Shown here piece after piece: positions 1 to 15,000 of a DNA stretch of 64,000 nucleotides (positions within the stretch are counted from its first letter, which is position 1; each line of letters begins with the position of its first letter). Under the pieces are notes generated by a model. The model saw nothing but the letters and a program-made list of their open reading frames with translations. It was not told where the DNA came from and did not search any database. This stretch comes from Ariolimax columbianus (lineage: Eukaryota; Mollusca; Gastropoda; Stylommatophora; Arionidae), in assembly GCA_036924085.1 (NCBI GenBank), contig JAVGWX010000011.1, positions 31,494,386-31,558,385 of the forward strand, in the 5' to 3' direction. Made by a program: the position numbers and the translations under genes.

Positions 1-3000
1 CTCTGCGTCTAGTGAAAGGTTGTTGGTGATGATAGATCCAGCTCTGGGTCCAGTGAAAGGTTGTCGGTGATGATAGATCCAGCTCTGCGTCCAGTGAAAG
101 GTTGTCGGTGATGATAGATCCAGCTTTGCGTCCAGTGAAAGGTTGTCGGAGATGATAGATCCAGCTCTGCGTCCAGTGAAAGGTTGTCGGTGATGATAAA
201 TCCAGCTCTGCGTCCAGTGAAAGGTTGTCGGTGATGATAGATCCAGCTCTGCGTTCAGTGAAAGGTTGTCGGTGATGATAGATCCAGCTCTGCGTCCAGT
301 GAGAGGTTGTCGGTGATGATAGATCCAGCTCTGGGTCCAGTGAGAGGTTGTCGGTGATGATAGATCCAGCTCTGCGTCCAGTGAGAGGTTGTCGGTGATG
401 ATAGATCCAGCTCTACGTCCAGTGAAAGGTTGTCGGTGATGATAGATCCAGCTCTGCGTCCAGTGAAAGGTTGTCGGTCATGATAGATCCAGCTCTGTGT
501 CCAGTGAAAGGTTGTCGGTGATGATAGATCCAGCTCTGCATCCAGTGAAAGGTTGTCGGTGATGATAGGTCCAGCTCTGCGTCCATTGAGAGGTTGTCGG
601 TGATGATAGATCCAGCTCTGCGTCCAGTGAAAGGTTGTCGATGATGATAGATCCAGCTCTGCATCCAGTGAAAGGTTGTCGGTGATAATAGATCCAGCTC
701 TGCGTCCAGTGAAAGGTTGTCGGTGATGATAGATCCAGCTCTGCATCCAGTGAAAGGTTGTCGGTGATGATAGGTCCAGCTCTGCGTCCATTGAGAGGTT
801 GTCGGTGATGATAGATCCAGCTCTGCGTCCAGTGAAAGGTTGTCGATTTTGATAGATCCAGCTCTGCGTCCAATTGAAAGGTTGTCGGTGATGATAGATC
901 CAGCTCTGCGTCCAGTGAGAGGTTGTCGGTGATGATAGATCCAGCTCTGCGTCCAGTGAAAGGTTGTCGGTGATGATAGATCCAGCTCTGCGTCCAGTGA
1001 GAGGTTGTCGGTGATGATATATCCAGCTCTGCGTCCAGTGAGAGGTTGTCGGTGATGATAGATCCAGCTCTGCGTCCAGTGAAAGGTTGTCGGTGATGAT
1101 AGATCCAGCTCTGCGTCCAGTGAGAGGTTGTCGGTGATGATATATCCAGTTCTGCGTCCAGTGAAAGGTTGTCGGTGATGATAGATCCAGCTCTGCGTCC
1201 AGTGAAAGGTTGTCGGTGATAATAGATCCAGCTCTGCGTCCAGTGAGAGGTTGTCGGTGATGATAGATCCAGCTCTGCGTCCAGTGAAAGGTTGTCGGTG
1301 ATGATAGATCCAGCTCTGCGTCCAGTGAGAGGTTGTCGGTGATGATAGATCCAGCTCTGCGTCCAGTGAGAGGTTGTCGGTGATGATAGATCCAGCTCTG
1401 CGTCCAGTGAGAGGTTGTCGGTGATGATATATTCAGTTCTGTGTCCAGTGAAAGGTTGTCGGTGATGATAGATCCAGCTCTGCGTCCAGTGAAAGGTTGT
1501 CGGTGATAATAGATCCAGCTCTGCGTCCAGTGAGAGGTTGTCGGTGATGATAGATCCAGCTCTGCGTCCAGTGAAAGGTTGTCGGTGATGATAGATCCAG
1601 CTCTGCGTCCAGTGAGAGGTTGTCGGTGATGATAGATCCAGCTCTGCGTCCAGTGAGAGGTTGTCGGTGATGATAGATCCAGCTCTGCGTCCAGTGAAAG
1701 GTTGTCGGTGATGATAGATCCAGCTCTGCGTCCAGTGAGAGGTTGTCGGTGATGATAGATCCAGCTCTGCATCCAGTGAAAGGTTGTCGGTGATGATAGA
1801 TCCAGCTCTGCGTCCAGTGAAAGGTTGTCGGTGATGATAGATCCAGCTCTGCGTCCAGTGAGAGGTTGTCGGTGATGATAGATCCAGCTCTGCATCCAGT
1901 GAGAGGTTGTCGGTGATGATAGATCCAGCTCTGCGTCCAGTGAGAGGTTGTCGGTGATGATAGATCCAGCTCTGCGTCCAGTGAAAGGTTGTCGGTGATG
2001 ATAGATCCAGCTCTGCGTCCAGTGAAAGGTTGTCGGTGATGATAGATCCAGCTCTGCGTCCAGTGAAAGGTTGTCGGAGATGATAGATCCAGCTCTGGGT
2101 CCAGTGAAAGGTTGTCGGTGATGATAGATCCAGCTCTGCGTCCAGTGAAAGGTTGTCGGTGATGATAGATCCAGCTCTGCGTCTAGTGAAAGGTTGTTGG
2201 TGATGATAGATCCAGCTCTGGGTCCAGTGAAAGGTTGTCGGTGATGATAGATCCAGCTCTGCGTCCAGTGAAAGGTTGTCGGTGATGATAGATCCAGCTC
2301 TGCGTCTAGTGAAAGGTTGTTGGTGATGATAGATCCAGCTCTGGGTCCAGTGAAAGGTTGTCGGTGATGATAGATCCAGCTCTGCGTCCAGTGAAAGGTT
2401 GTCGGTGATGATAGATCCAGCTTTGCGTCCAGTGAAAGGTTGTCGGAGATGATAGATCCAGCTCTGCGTCCAGTGAAAGGTTGTCGGTGATGATAAATCC
2501 AGCTCTGCGTCCAGTGAAAGGTTGTCGGTGATGATAGATCCAGCTCTGCGTTCAGTGAAAGGTTATCGGTGATGATAGATCCAGCTCTGCGTCCAGTGAA
2601 AGGTTGTCGGTGATAATAGATCCAGCTCTGCGTCCAGTGAGAGGTTGTCGGTGATGATAGATCCAGCTCTGCGTCCAGTGAAAGGTTGTCGGTGATGATA
2701 GATCCAGCTCTGCGTCCAGTGAGAGGTTGTCGGTGATGATAGATCCAGCTCTGCGTCCAGTGAGAGGTTGTCGGTGATGATAGATCCAGCTCTGCGTCCA
2801 GTGAGAGGTTGTCGGTGATGATATATCCAGTTCTGCGTCCAGTGAAAGGTTGTCGGTGATGATAGATCCAGCTCTGCGTCCAGTGAAAGGTTGTCGGTGA
2901 TAATAGATCCAGCTCTGCGTCCAGTGAGAGGTTGTCGGTGATGATAGATCCAGCTCTGCGTCCAGTGAAAGGTTGTCGGTGATGATAGATCCAGCTCTGC

Positions 3001-6000
3001 GTCCAGTGAGAGGTTGTCGGTGATGATAGATCCAGCTCTGCGTCCAGTGAGAGGTTGTCGGTGATGATAGATCCAGCTCTGCGTCCAGTGAAAGGTTGTC
3101 GGTGATGATAGATCCAGCTCTGCGTCCAGTGAGAGATTGTCGGTGATGATAGATCCAGCTCTGCATCCAGTGAAAGGTTGTCGGTGATGATAGATCCAGC
3201 TCTGCGTCCAGTGAAAGGTTGTCGGTGATGATAGATCCAGCTCTGCGTCCAGTGAGAGGTTGTCGGTGATGATAGATCCAGCTCTGCATCCAGTGAGAGG
3301 TTGTCGGTGATGATAGATCCAGCTCTGCGTCCAGTGAGAGGTTGTCGGTGATGATAGATCCAGCTCTGCGTCCAGTGAAAGGTTGTCGGTGATGATAGAT
3401 CCAGCTCTGCGTCCAGTGAAAGGTTGTCGGTGATGATAGATCCAGCTCTGCGTCCAGTGAAAGGTTGTCGGAGATGATAGATCCAGCTCTGGGTCCAGTG
3501 AAAGGTTGTCGGTGATGATAGATCCAGCTCTGCGTCCAGTGAAAGGTTGTCGGTGATGATAGATCCAGCTCTGCGTCTAGTGAAAGGTTGTTGGTGATGA
3601 TAGATCCAGCTCTGGGTCCAGTGAAAGGTTGTCGGTGATGATAGATCCAGCTCTGCGTCCAGTGAAAGGTTGTCGGTGATGATAGATCCAGCTCTGCGTC
3701 TAGTGAAAGGTTGTTGGTGATGATAGATCCAGCTCTGGGTCCAGTGAAAGGTTGTCGGTGATGATAGATCCAGCTCTGCGTCCAGTGAAAGGTTGTCGGT
3801 GATGATAGATCCAGCTTTGCGTCCAGTGAAAGGTTGTCGGAGATGATAGATCCAGCTCTGCGTCCAGTGAAAGGTTGTCGGTGATGATAAATCCAGCTCT
3901 GCGTCCAGTGAAAGGTTGTCGGTGATGATAGATCCAGCTCTGCGTTCAGTGAAAGGTTATCGGTGATGATAGATCCAGCTCTGCGTCCAGTGAAAGGTTG
4001 TCGGTGATAATAGATCCAGCTCTGCGTCCAGTGAGAGGTTGTCGGTGATGATAGATCCAGCTCTGCGTCCAGTGAAAGGTTGTCGGTGATGATAGATCCA
4101 GCTCTGCGTCCAGTGAGAGGTTGTCGGTGATGATAGATCCAGCTCTGCGTCCAGTGAGAGGTTGTCGGTGATGATAGATCCAGCTCTGCGTCCAGTGAGA
4201 GGTTGTCGGTGATGATATATCCAGTTCTGCGTCCAGTGAAAGGTTGTCGGTGATGATAGATCCAGCTCTGCGTCCAGTGAAAGGTTGTCGGTGATAATAG
4301 ATCCAGCTCTGCGTCCAGTGAGAGGTTGTCGGTGATGATAGATCCAGCTCTGCGTCCAGTGAAAGGTTGTCGGTGATGATAGATCCAGCTCTGCGTCCAG
4401 TGAGAGGTTGTCGGTGATGATAGATCCAGCTCTGCGTCCAGTGAGAGGTTGTCGGTGATGATAGATCCAGCTCTGCGTCCAGTGAGAGGTTGTCGGTGAT
4501 GATAGATCCAGCTCTGCGTCCAGTGAAAGGTTGTCGGTGATGATAGATCCAGCTCTGCGTCCAGTGAGAGGTTGTCGGTGATGATAGATCCAGCTCTGCG
4601 TCCAGTGAGAGGTTGTCGGTGATGATAGATCCAGCTCTGCGTCCAGTGAGAGGTTGTCGGTGATGATATATCCAGTTCTGCGTCCAGTGAAAGGTTGTCG
4701 GTGATGATAGATCCAGCTCTGCGTCCAGTGAAAGGTTGTCGGTGATAATAGATCCAGCTCTGCGTCCAGTGAGAGGTTGTCGGTGATGATAGATCCAGCT
4801 CTGCGTCCAGTGAAAGGTTGTCGGTGATGATAGATCCAGCTCTGCGTCCAGTGAGAGGTTGTCGGTGATGATAGATCCAGCTCTGCGTCCAGTGAGAGGT
4901 TGTCGGTGATGATAGATCCAGCTCTGCGTCCAGTGAAAGGTTGTCGGTGATGATAGATCCAGCTCTGCGTCCAGTGAGAGATTGTCGGTGATGATAGATC
5001 CAGCTCTGCATCCAGTGAAAGGTTGTCGGTGATGATAGATCCAGCTCTGCGTCCAGTGAAAGGTTGTCGGTGATGATAGATCCAGCTCTGCGTCCAGTGA
5101 GAGGTTGTCGGTGATGATAGATCCAGCTCTGCATCCAGTGAGAGGTTGTCGGTGATGATAGATCCAGCTCTGCGTCCAGTGAGAGGTTGTCGGTGATGAT
5201 AGATCCAGCTCTGCGTCCAGTGAAAGGTTGTCGGTGATGATAGATCCAGCTCTGCGTCCAGTGAAAGGTTGTCGGTGATGATAGATCCAGCTCTGCGTCC
5301 AGTGAAAGGTTGTCGGAGATGATAGATCCAGCTCTGGGTCCAGTGAAAGGTTGTCGGTGATGATAGATCCAGCTCTGCGTCCAGTGAAAGGTTGTCGGTG
5401 ATGATAGATCCAGCTCTGCGTCTAGTGAAAGGTTGTTGGTGATGATAGATCCAGCTCTGGGTCCAGTGAAAGGTTGTCGGTGATGATAGATCCAGCTCTG
5501 CGTCCAGTGAAAGGTTGTCGGTGATGATAGATCCAGCTCTGCGTCTAGTGAAAGGTTGTTTGTGATGATAGATCCAGCTCTGGGTCCAGTGAAAGGTTGT
5601 CGGTGATGATAGATCCAGCTCTGCGTCCAGTGAAAGGTTGTCGGTGATGATAGATCCAGCTTTGCGTCCAGTGAAAGGTTGTCGGAGATGATAGATCCAG
5701 CTCTGCGTCCAGTGAAAGGTTGTCGGTGATGATAAATCCAGCTCTGCGTCCAGTGAAAGGTTGTCGGTGATGATAGATCCAGCTCTGCGTTCAGTGAAAG
5801 GTTATCGGTGATGATAGATCCAGCTCTGCGTCCAGTGAGAGGTTGTCGGTGATGATAGATCCAGCTCTGGGTCCAGTGAGAGGTTGTCGGTGATGATAGA
5901 TCCAGCTCTGCGTCCAGTGAGAGGTTGTCGGTGATGATAGATCCAGCTCTACGTCCAGTGAAAGGTTGTCGGTGATGATAGATCCAGCTCTGCGTCCAGT

Positions 6001-9000
6001 GAAAGGTTGTCGGTCATGATAGATCCAGCTCTGTGTCCAGTGAAAGGTTGTCGGTGATGATAGATCCAGCTCTGCATCCAGTGAAAGGTTGTCGGGGATG
6101 ATAGGTCCAGCTCTGCGTCCAGTGAAAGGTTGTCGATTTTGATAGATCCAGCTCTGCGTCCAATTGAAAGGTTGTCGGTGATGATAGATCCAGCTCTGCG
6201 TCCAGTGAGAGGTTGTCGGTGATGATAGATCCAGCTCTGCGTCCAGTGAGAGGTTGTCGGTGATGATAGATCCAGCTCTGGGTCCAGTGAGAGGTTGTCG
6301 GTGATGATAGATCCAGCTCTGCGTCCAGTGAGAGGTTGTCGGTGATGATAGATCCAGCTCTACGTCCAGTGAAAGGTTGTCGGTGATGATAGATCCAGCT
6401 CTGCGTCCAGTGAAAGGTTGTCGGAGATGATAGATCCAGCTCTGTGTCCAGTGAAAGGTTGTCGGTGATGATAGATCCAGCTCTGCATCCAGTGAAAGGT
6501 TGTCGGTTATGATAGGTCCAGCTCTGCGTCCATTGAGAGGTTGTCGGTGATGATAGATCCAGCTCTGCGTCCAGTGAAAGGTTGTCGATGATGATAGATC
6601 CAGCTCTGCATCCAGTGAAAGGTTGTCGGTGATAATAGATCCAGCTCTGCGTCCAGTGAAAGGTTGTCGGTGATGATAGATCCAGCTCTGCATCCAGTGA
6701 AAGGTTGTCGGTGATGATAGGTCCAGCTCTGCGTCCATTGAGAGGTTGTCGGTGATGATAGATCCAGCTCTGCGTCCAGTGAAAGGTTGTCGATTTTGAT
6801 AGATCCAGCTCTGCGTCCAATTGAAAGGTTGTCGGTGATGATAGATCCAGCTCTGCGTCCAGTGAGAGGTTGTCGGTGATGATAGATCCAGCTCTGCGTC
6901 CAGTGAAAGGTTGTCGGTGATGATAGATCCAGCTCTGCGTCCAGTGAGAGGTTGTCGATGATGATATATCCAGTTCTGCGTCCAGTGAAAGGTTGTCGGT
7001 GATGATAGATCCAGCTCTGCGTCCAGTGAAAGGTTGTCGGTGATAATAGATCCAGCTCTGCGTCCAGTGAGAGGTTGTCGGTGATGATAGATCCAGCTCT
7101 GCGTCCAGTGAAAGGTTGTCGGTGATGATAGATCCAGCTCTGCGTCCAGTGAGAGGTTGTCGGTGATGATAGATCCAGCTCTGCGTCCAGTGAGAGGTTG
7201 TCGGTGATGATAGATCCAGCTCTGCGTCCAGTGAAAGGTTGTCGGTGATGATAGATCCAGCTCTGCGTCCAGTGAGAGGTTGTCGGTGATGATAGATCCA
7301 GCTCTGCATCCAGTGAAAGGTTGTCGGTGATGATAGATCCAGCTCTGCGTCCAGTGAAAGGTTGTCGGTGATGATAGATCCAGCTCTGCGTCCAGTGAGA
7401 GGTTGTCGGTGATAATAGATCCAGCTCTGCATCCAGTGAGAGGTTGTCGGTGATGATAGATCCAGCTCTGCGTCCAGTGAGAGGTTGTCGGTGATGATAG
7501 ATCCAGCTCTGCGTCCAGTGAAAGGTTGTCGGTGATGATAGATCCAGCTCTGCGTCCAGTGAAAGGTTGTCGGTGATGATAGATCCAGCTCTGCGTCCAG
7601 TGAAAGGTTGTCGGAGATGATAGATCCAGCTCTGGGTCCAGTGAAAGGTTGTCGGTGATGATAGATCCAGCTCTGCGTCCAGTGAAAGGTTGTCGGTGAT
7701 GATAGATCCAGCTCTGCGTCTAGTGAAAGGTTGTTGGTGATGATAGATCCAGCTCTGGGTCCAGTGAAAGGTTGTCGGTGATGATAGATCCAGCTCTGCG
7801 TCCAGTGAAAGGTTGTCGGTGATGATAGATCCAGCTCTGCGTCTAGTGAAAGGTTGTTGGTGATGATAGATCCAGCTCTGGGTCCAGTGAAAGGTTGTCG
7901 GTGATGATAGATCCAGCTCTGCGTCCAGTGAAAGGTTGTCGGTGATGATAGATCCAGCTTTGCGTCCAGTGAAAGGTTGTCGGAGATGATAGATCCAGCT
8001 CTGCGTCCAGTGAAAGGTTGTCGGTGATGATAAATCCAGCTCTGCGTCCAGTGAAAGGTTATCGGTGATGATAGATCCAGCTCTGCGTTCAGTGAAAGGT
8101 TGTCGGTGATGATAGATACAGCTCTGCGTCCAGTGAGAGGTTGTCGGTGATGATAGATCCAGCTCTGGGTCCAGTGAGAGGTTGTCGGTGATGATAGATC
8201 CAGCTCTGCGTCCAGTGAGAGGTTGTCGGTGATGATAGATCCAGCTCTACGTCCAGTGAAAGGTTGTCGGTGATGATAGATCCAGCTCTGCGTCCAGTGA
8301 AAGGTTGTCGGTCATGATAGATCCAGCTCTGTGTCCAGTGAAAGGTTGTCGGTGATGATAGATCCAGCTCTGCATCCAGTGAAAGGTTGTCGGTGATGAT
8401 AGGTCCAGCTCTGCGTCCATTGAGAGGTTGTCGGTGATGATAGATCCAGCTCTGCGTCCAGTGAAAGGTTGTCGATGATGATAGATCCAGCTCTGCATCC
8501 AGTGAAAGGTTGTCGGTGATAATAGATCCAGCTCTGCGTCCAGTGAAAGGTTGTCGGTGATGATAGATCCAGCTCTGCATCCAGTGAAAGGTTGTCGGTG
8601 ATGATAGGTCCAGCTCTGCGTCCATTGAGAGGTTGTCGGTGATGATAGATCCAGCTCTGCGTCCAGTGAAAGGTTGTCGATTTTGATAGATCCAGCTCTG
8701 CGTCCAATTGAAAGGTTGTCGGTGATGATAGATCCAGCTCTGCGTCCAGTGAGAGGTTGTCGGTGATGATAGATCCATCTCTGCGTCCAGTGAAAGGTTG
8801 TCGGTGATGATAGATCCAGCTCTGCGTCCAGTGAGAGGTTGTCGATGATGATATATCCAGTTCTGCGTCCAGTGAAAGGTTGTCGGTGATGATAGATCCA
8901 GCTCTGCGTCCAGTGAAAGGTTGTCGGTGATAATAGATCCAGCTCTGCGTCCAGTGAGAGGTTGTCGGTGATGATAGATCCAGCTCTGCGTCCAGTGAAA

Positions 9001-12000
9001 GGTTGTCGGTGATGATAGATCCAGCTCTGCGTCCAGTGAGAGGTTGTCGGTGATGATAGATCCAGCTCTGCGTCCAGTGAGAGGTTGTCGGTGATGATAG
9101 ATCCAGCTCTGCGTCCAGTGAAAGGTTGTCGGTGATGATAGATCCAGCTCTGCGTCCAGTGAGAGGTTGTCGGTGATGATAGATCCAGCTCTGCATCCAG
9201 TGAAAGGTTGTCGGTGATGATAGATCCAGCTCTGCGTCCAGTGAAAGGTTGTCGGTGATGATAGATCCAGCTCTGCGTCCAGTGAGAGGTTGTCGGTGAT
9301 AATAGATCCAGCTCTGCATCCAGTGAGAGGTTGTCGGTGATGATAGATCCAGCTCTGCGTCCAGTGAGAGGTTGTCGGTGATGATAGATCCAGCTCTGCG
9401 TCCAGTGAAAGGTTGTCGGTGATGATAGATCCAGCTCTGCGTCCAGTGAAAGGTTGTCGGTGATGATAGATCCAGCTCTGCGTCCAGTGAAAGGTTGTCG
9501 GAGATGATAGATCCAGCTCTGGGTCCAGTGAAAGGTTGTCGGTGATGATAGATCCAGCTCTGCGTCCAGTGAAAGGTTGTCGGTGATGATAGATCCAGCT
9601 CTGCGTCTAGTGAAAGGTTGTTGGTGATGATAGATCCAGCTCTGGGTCCAGTGAAAGGTTGTCGGTGATGATAGATCCAGCTCTGCGTCCAGTGAAAGGT
9701 TGTCGGTGATGATAGATCCAGCTCTGCGTCTAGTGAAAGGTTGTTGGTGATGATAGATCCAGCTCTGGGTCCAGTGAAAGGTTGTCGGTGATGATAGATC
9801 CAGCTCTGCGTCCAGTGAAAGGTTGTCGGTGATGATAGATCCAGCTTTGCGTCCAGTGAAAGGTTGTCGGAGATGATAGATCCAGCTCTGCGTCCAGTGA
9901 AAGGTTGTCGGTGATGATAAATCCAGCTCTGCGTCCAGTGAAAGGTTATCGGTGATGATAGATCCAGCTCTGCGTTCAGTGAAAGGTTGTCGGTGATGAT
10001 AGATACAGCTCTGCGTCCAGTGAGAGGTTGTCGGTGATGATAGATCCAGCTCTGGGTCCAGTGAGAGGTTGTCGGTGATGATAGATCCAGCTCTGCGTCC
10101 AGTGAGAGGTTGTCGGTGATGATAGATCCAGCTCTACGTCCAGTGAAAGGTTGTCGGTGATGATAGATCCAGCTCTGCGTCCAGTGAAAGGTTGTCGGTC
10201 ATGATAGATCCAGCTCTGTGTCCAGTGAAAGGTTGTCGGTGATGATAGATCCAGCTCTGCATCCAGTGAAAGGTTGTCGGTGATGATAGGTCCAGCTCTG
10301 CGTCCATTGAGAGGTTGTCGGTGATGATAGATCCAGCTCTGCGTCCAGTGAAAGGTTGTCGATGATGATAGATCCAGCTCTGCATCCAGTGAAAGGTTGT
10401 CGGTGATAATAGATCCAGCTCTGCGTCCAGTGAAAGGTTGTCGGTGATGATAGATCCAGCTCTGCATCCAGTGAAAGGTTGTCGGTGATGATAGGTCCAG
10501 CTCTGCGTCCATTGAGAGGTTGTCGGTGATGATAGATCCAGCTCTGCGTCCAGTGAAAGGTTGTCGATTTTGATAGATCCAGCTCTGCGTCCAATTGAAA
10601 GGTTGTCGGTGATGATAGATCCAGCTCTGCGTCCAGTGAGAGGTTGTCGGTGATGATAGATCCAGCTCTGCGTCCAGTGAAAGGTTGTCGGTGATGATAG
10701 ATCCAGCTCTGCGTCCAGTGAGAGGTTGTCGGTGATGATATATCCAGTTCTGCGTCCAGTGAAAGGTTGTCGGTGATGATAGATCCAGCTCTGCGTCCAG
10801 TGAAAGGTTGTCGGTGATAATAGATCCAGCTCTGCGTCCAGTGAGAGGTTGTCGGTGATGACAGATCCAGCTCTGCGTCCAGTGAAAGGTTGTCGGTGAT
10901 GATAGATCCAGCTCTGCGTCCAGTGAGTGGTTGTCGGTGATGATAGATCCAGCTCTGCGTCCAGTGAGAGGTTGTCGGTGATGATAGATCCAGCTCTGCG
11001 TCCAGTGAGAGGTTGTCGGTGATGATATATCCAGTTCTGCGTCCAGTGAAAGGTTGTCGGTGATGATAGATCCAGCTCTGCGTCCAGTGAAAGGTTGTCG
11101 GTGATAATAGATCCAGCTCTGCGTCCAGTGAGAGGTTGTCGGTGATGATAGATCCAGCTCTGCGTCCAGTGAAAGGTTGTCGGTGATGATAGATCCAGCT
11201 CTGCGTCCAGTGAGAGGTTGTCGGTGATGATAGATCCAGCTCTGCGTCCAGTGAGAGGTTGTCGGTGATGATAGATCCAGCTCTGCGTCCAGTGAAAGGT
11301 TGTCGGTGATGATAGATCCAGCTCTGCGTCCAGTGAGAGGTTGTCGGTGATGATAGATCCAGCTCTGCATCCAGTGAAAGGTTGTCGGTGATGATAGATC
11401 CAGCTCTGCGTCCAGTGAAAGGTTGTCGGTGATGATAGATCCAGCTCTGCGTCCAGTGAGAGGTTGTCGGTGATGATAGATCCAGCTCTGCATCCAGTGA
11501 GAGGTTGTCGGTGATGATAGATCCAGCTCTGCGTCCAGTGAGAGGTTGTCGGTGATGATAGTTCCAGCTCTGCGTCCAGTGAAAGGTTGTCGGTGATGAT
11601 AGATCCAGCTCTGCGTCCAGTGAAAGGTTGTCGGTGATGATAGATCCAGCTCTGCGTCCAGTGAAAGGTTGTCGGAGATGATAGATCCAGCTCTGGGTCC
11701 AGTGAAAGGTTGTCGGTGATGATAGATCCAGCTCTGCGTCCAGTGAAAGGTTGTCGGTGATGATAGATCCAGCTCTGCGTCTAGTGAAAGGTTGTTGGTG
11801 ATGATAGATCCAGCTCTGGGTCCAGTGAAAGGTTGTCGGTGATGATAGATCCAGCTCTGCGTCCAGTGAAAGGTTGTCGGTGATGATAGATCCAGCTCTG
11901 CGTCTAGTGAAAGGTTGTTGGTAATGATAGATCCAGCTCTGGGTCCAGTGAAAGGTTGTCGGTGATGATAGATCCAGCTCTGCGTCCAGTGAAAGGTTGT

Positions 12001-15000
12001 CGGTGATGATAGATCCAGCTTTGCGTCCAGTGAAAGGTTGTCGGAGATGATAGATCCAGCTCTGCGTCCAGTGAAAGTTGTCGGTGATGATAAATCCAGC
12101 TCTGCGTCCAGTGAAAGGTTGTCGGTGATGATAGATCCAGCTCTGCGTTCAGTGAAAGGTTATCGGTGATGATAGATCCAGCTCTGCGTCCAGTGAGAGG
12201 TTGTCGGTGATGATAGATCCAGCTCTGGGTCCAGTGAGAGGTTGTCGGTGATGATAGATCCAGCTCTGCGTCCAGTGAGAGGTTGTCGGTGATGATAGAT
12301 CCAGCTCTACGTCCAGTGAAAGGTTGTCGGTGATGATAGATCCAGCTCTGCGTCCAGTGAAAGGTTGTCGGTCATGATAGATCCAGCTCTGTGTCCAGTG
12401 AAAGGTTGTCGGTGATGATAGATCCAGCTCTGCATCCAGTGAAAGGTTGTCGGGGATGATAGGTCCAGCTCTGCGTCCATTGAGAGGTTGTCGGTGATGA
12501 TAGATCCAGCTCTGCGTCCAGTGAAAGGTTGTCGATGATGATAGATCCAGCTCTGCATCCAGTGAAAGGTTGTCGGTGATAATAGATCCAGCTCTGCGTC
12601 CAGTGAAAGGTTGTCGGTGATGATAGATCCAGCTCTGCATCCAGTGAAAGGTTGTCGGTGATGATAGGTCCAGCTCTGCGTCCATTGAGAGGTTGTCGGT
12701 GATGATAGATCCAGCTCTGCGTCCAGTGAAAGGTTGTCGATTTTGATAGATCCAGCTCTGCGTCCAATTGAAAGGTTGTCGGTGATGATAGATCCAGCTC
12801 TGCGTCCAGTGAGAGGTTGTCGGTGATGATAGATCCAGCTCTGCGTCCAGTGAAAGGTTGTCGGTGATGATAGATCCAGCTCTGCGTCCAGTGAGAGGTT
12901 GTCGGTGATGATATATCCAGTTCTGCGTCCAGTGAAAGGTTGTCGGTGATGATAGATCCAGCTCTGCGTCCAGTGAAAGGTTGTCGGTGATAATAGATCC
13001 AGCTCTGCGTCCAGTGAGAGGTTGTCGGTGATGATAGATCCAGCTCTGCGTCCAGTGAAAGGTTGTTGGTGATGATAGATCCAGCTCTGCGTCCAGTGAG
13101 AGGTTGTCGGTGATGATAGATCCAGCTCTGCGTCCAGTGAGAGGTTGTTGGTGATGATAGATCCAGCTCTGCGTCCAGTGAAAGGTTGTCGGTGATGATA
13201 GATCCAGCTCTGCGTCCAGTGAGAGGTTGTCGGTGATGATAGATCCAGCTCTGCATCCAGTGAAAGGTTGTCGGTGATGATAGATCCAGCTCTGCGTCCA
13301 GTGAAAGGTTGTCGGTGATGATAGATCCAGCTCTGCGTCCAGTGAGAGGTTGTCGGTGATGATAGATCCAGCTCTGCATCCAGTGAGAGGTTGTCGGTGA
13401 TGATAGATCCAGCTCTGCGTCCAGTGAGAGGTTGTCGGTGATGATAGATCCAGCTCTGCGTCCAGTGAAAGGTTGTCGGTGATGATAGATCCAGCTCTGC
13501 GTCCAGTGAAAGGTTGTCGGTGATGACAGATCCAGCTCTGCGTCCAGTGAAAGGTTGTCGGTGATGATAGATCCAGCTCTGCGTCCAGTGAGAGGTTGTC
13601 GGTGATGATAGATCCAGCTCTGCGTCCAGTGAAAGGTTGTCGGTGATGATAGATCCAGCTCTGCGTCCAGTGAAAGGTTGTCGGTGATGATAGATCCAGC
13701 TCTGCGTCCAGTCAGAGGTTGTCGGTGATGATAGATCCAGCTCTGCGTCCAGTGAGAAGTTGTCGGTGATTATAGATCCAGCTCTGCGTCCAGTGAGAGG
13801 TTGTCGGTGATGATAGATCCAGCTCTGCGTCCAGTGAGAGGTTGTCGGTGATGATAGATCCAGCTCTGCGTCCAGTGAGAGGTTGTCAGTGATGATATAT
13901 CCAGTTCTGCGTCCAGTGAAAGGTTGTCGGTGATGATAGATCCAGCTCTGCGTCCAGTGAAAGGTTGTCGGTGATAATAGATCCAGCTCTGCGTCCAGTG
14001 AGAGGTTGTCGGTGATGATAGATCCAGCTCTGCGTCCAGTGAAAGGTTGTCGGTGATGATAGATCCAGCTCTGCGTCCAGTGAGAGGTTGTCGGTGATGA
14101 TAGATCCAGCTCTGCGTCCAGTGAGAGGTTGTCGGTGATGATAGATCCAGCTCTGCGTCCAGTGAAAGGTTGTCGGTGATGATAGATCCAGCTCTGCGTC
14201 CAGTGAGAGGTTGTCGGTGATGATAGATCCAGCTCTGCATCCAGTGAAAGGTTGTCGGTGATGATAGATCCAGCTCTGCGTCCAGTGAAAGGTTGTCGGT
14301 GATGATAGATCCAGCTCTGCGTCCAGTGAGAGGTTGTCGGTGATGATAGATCCAGCTCTGCATCCAGTGAGAGGTTGTCGGTGATGATAGATCCAGCTCT
14401 GCGTCCAGTGAGAGGTTGTCGGTGATGATAGTTCCAGCTCTGCGTCCAGTGAAAGGTTGTCGGTGATGATAGATCCAGCTCTGCGTCCAGTGAAAGGTTG
14501 TCGGTGATGATAGATCCAGCTCTGCGTCCAGTGAAAGGTTGTCGGAGATGATAGATCCAGCTCTGGGTCCAGTGAAAGGTTGTCGGTGATGATAGATCCA
14601 GCTCTGCGTCCAGTGAAAGGTTGTCGGTGATGATAGATCCAGCTCTGCGTCTAGTGAAAGGTTGTTGGTGATGATAGATCCAGCTCTAGGTCCAGTGAAA
14701 GGTTGTCGGTGATGATAGATCCAGCTCTGCGTCCAGTGAAAGGTTGTCGGTGATGATAGATCCAGCTCTGCGTCTAGTGAAAGGTTGTTGGTGATGATAG
14801 ATCCAGCTCTGGGTCCAGTGAAAGGTTGTCGGTGATGATAGATCCAGCTCTGCGTCCAGTGAAAGGTTGTCGGTGATGATAGATCCAGCTTTGCGTCCAG
14901 TGAAAGGTTGTCGGAGATGATAGTTCCAGCTCTGCGTCCAGTGAAAGTTATCGGTGATGATAAATCCAGCTCTGCGTCCAGTGAAAGGTTGTCGGTGATG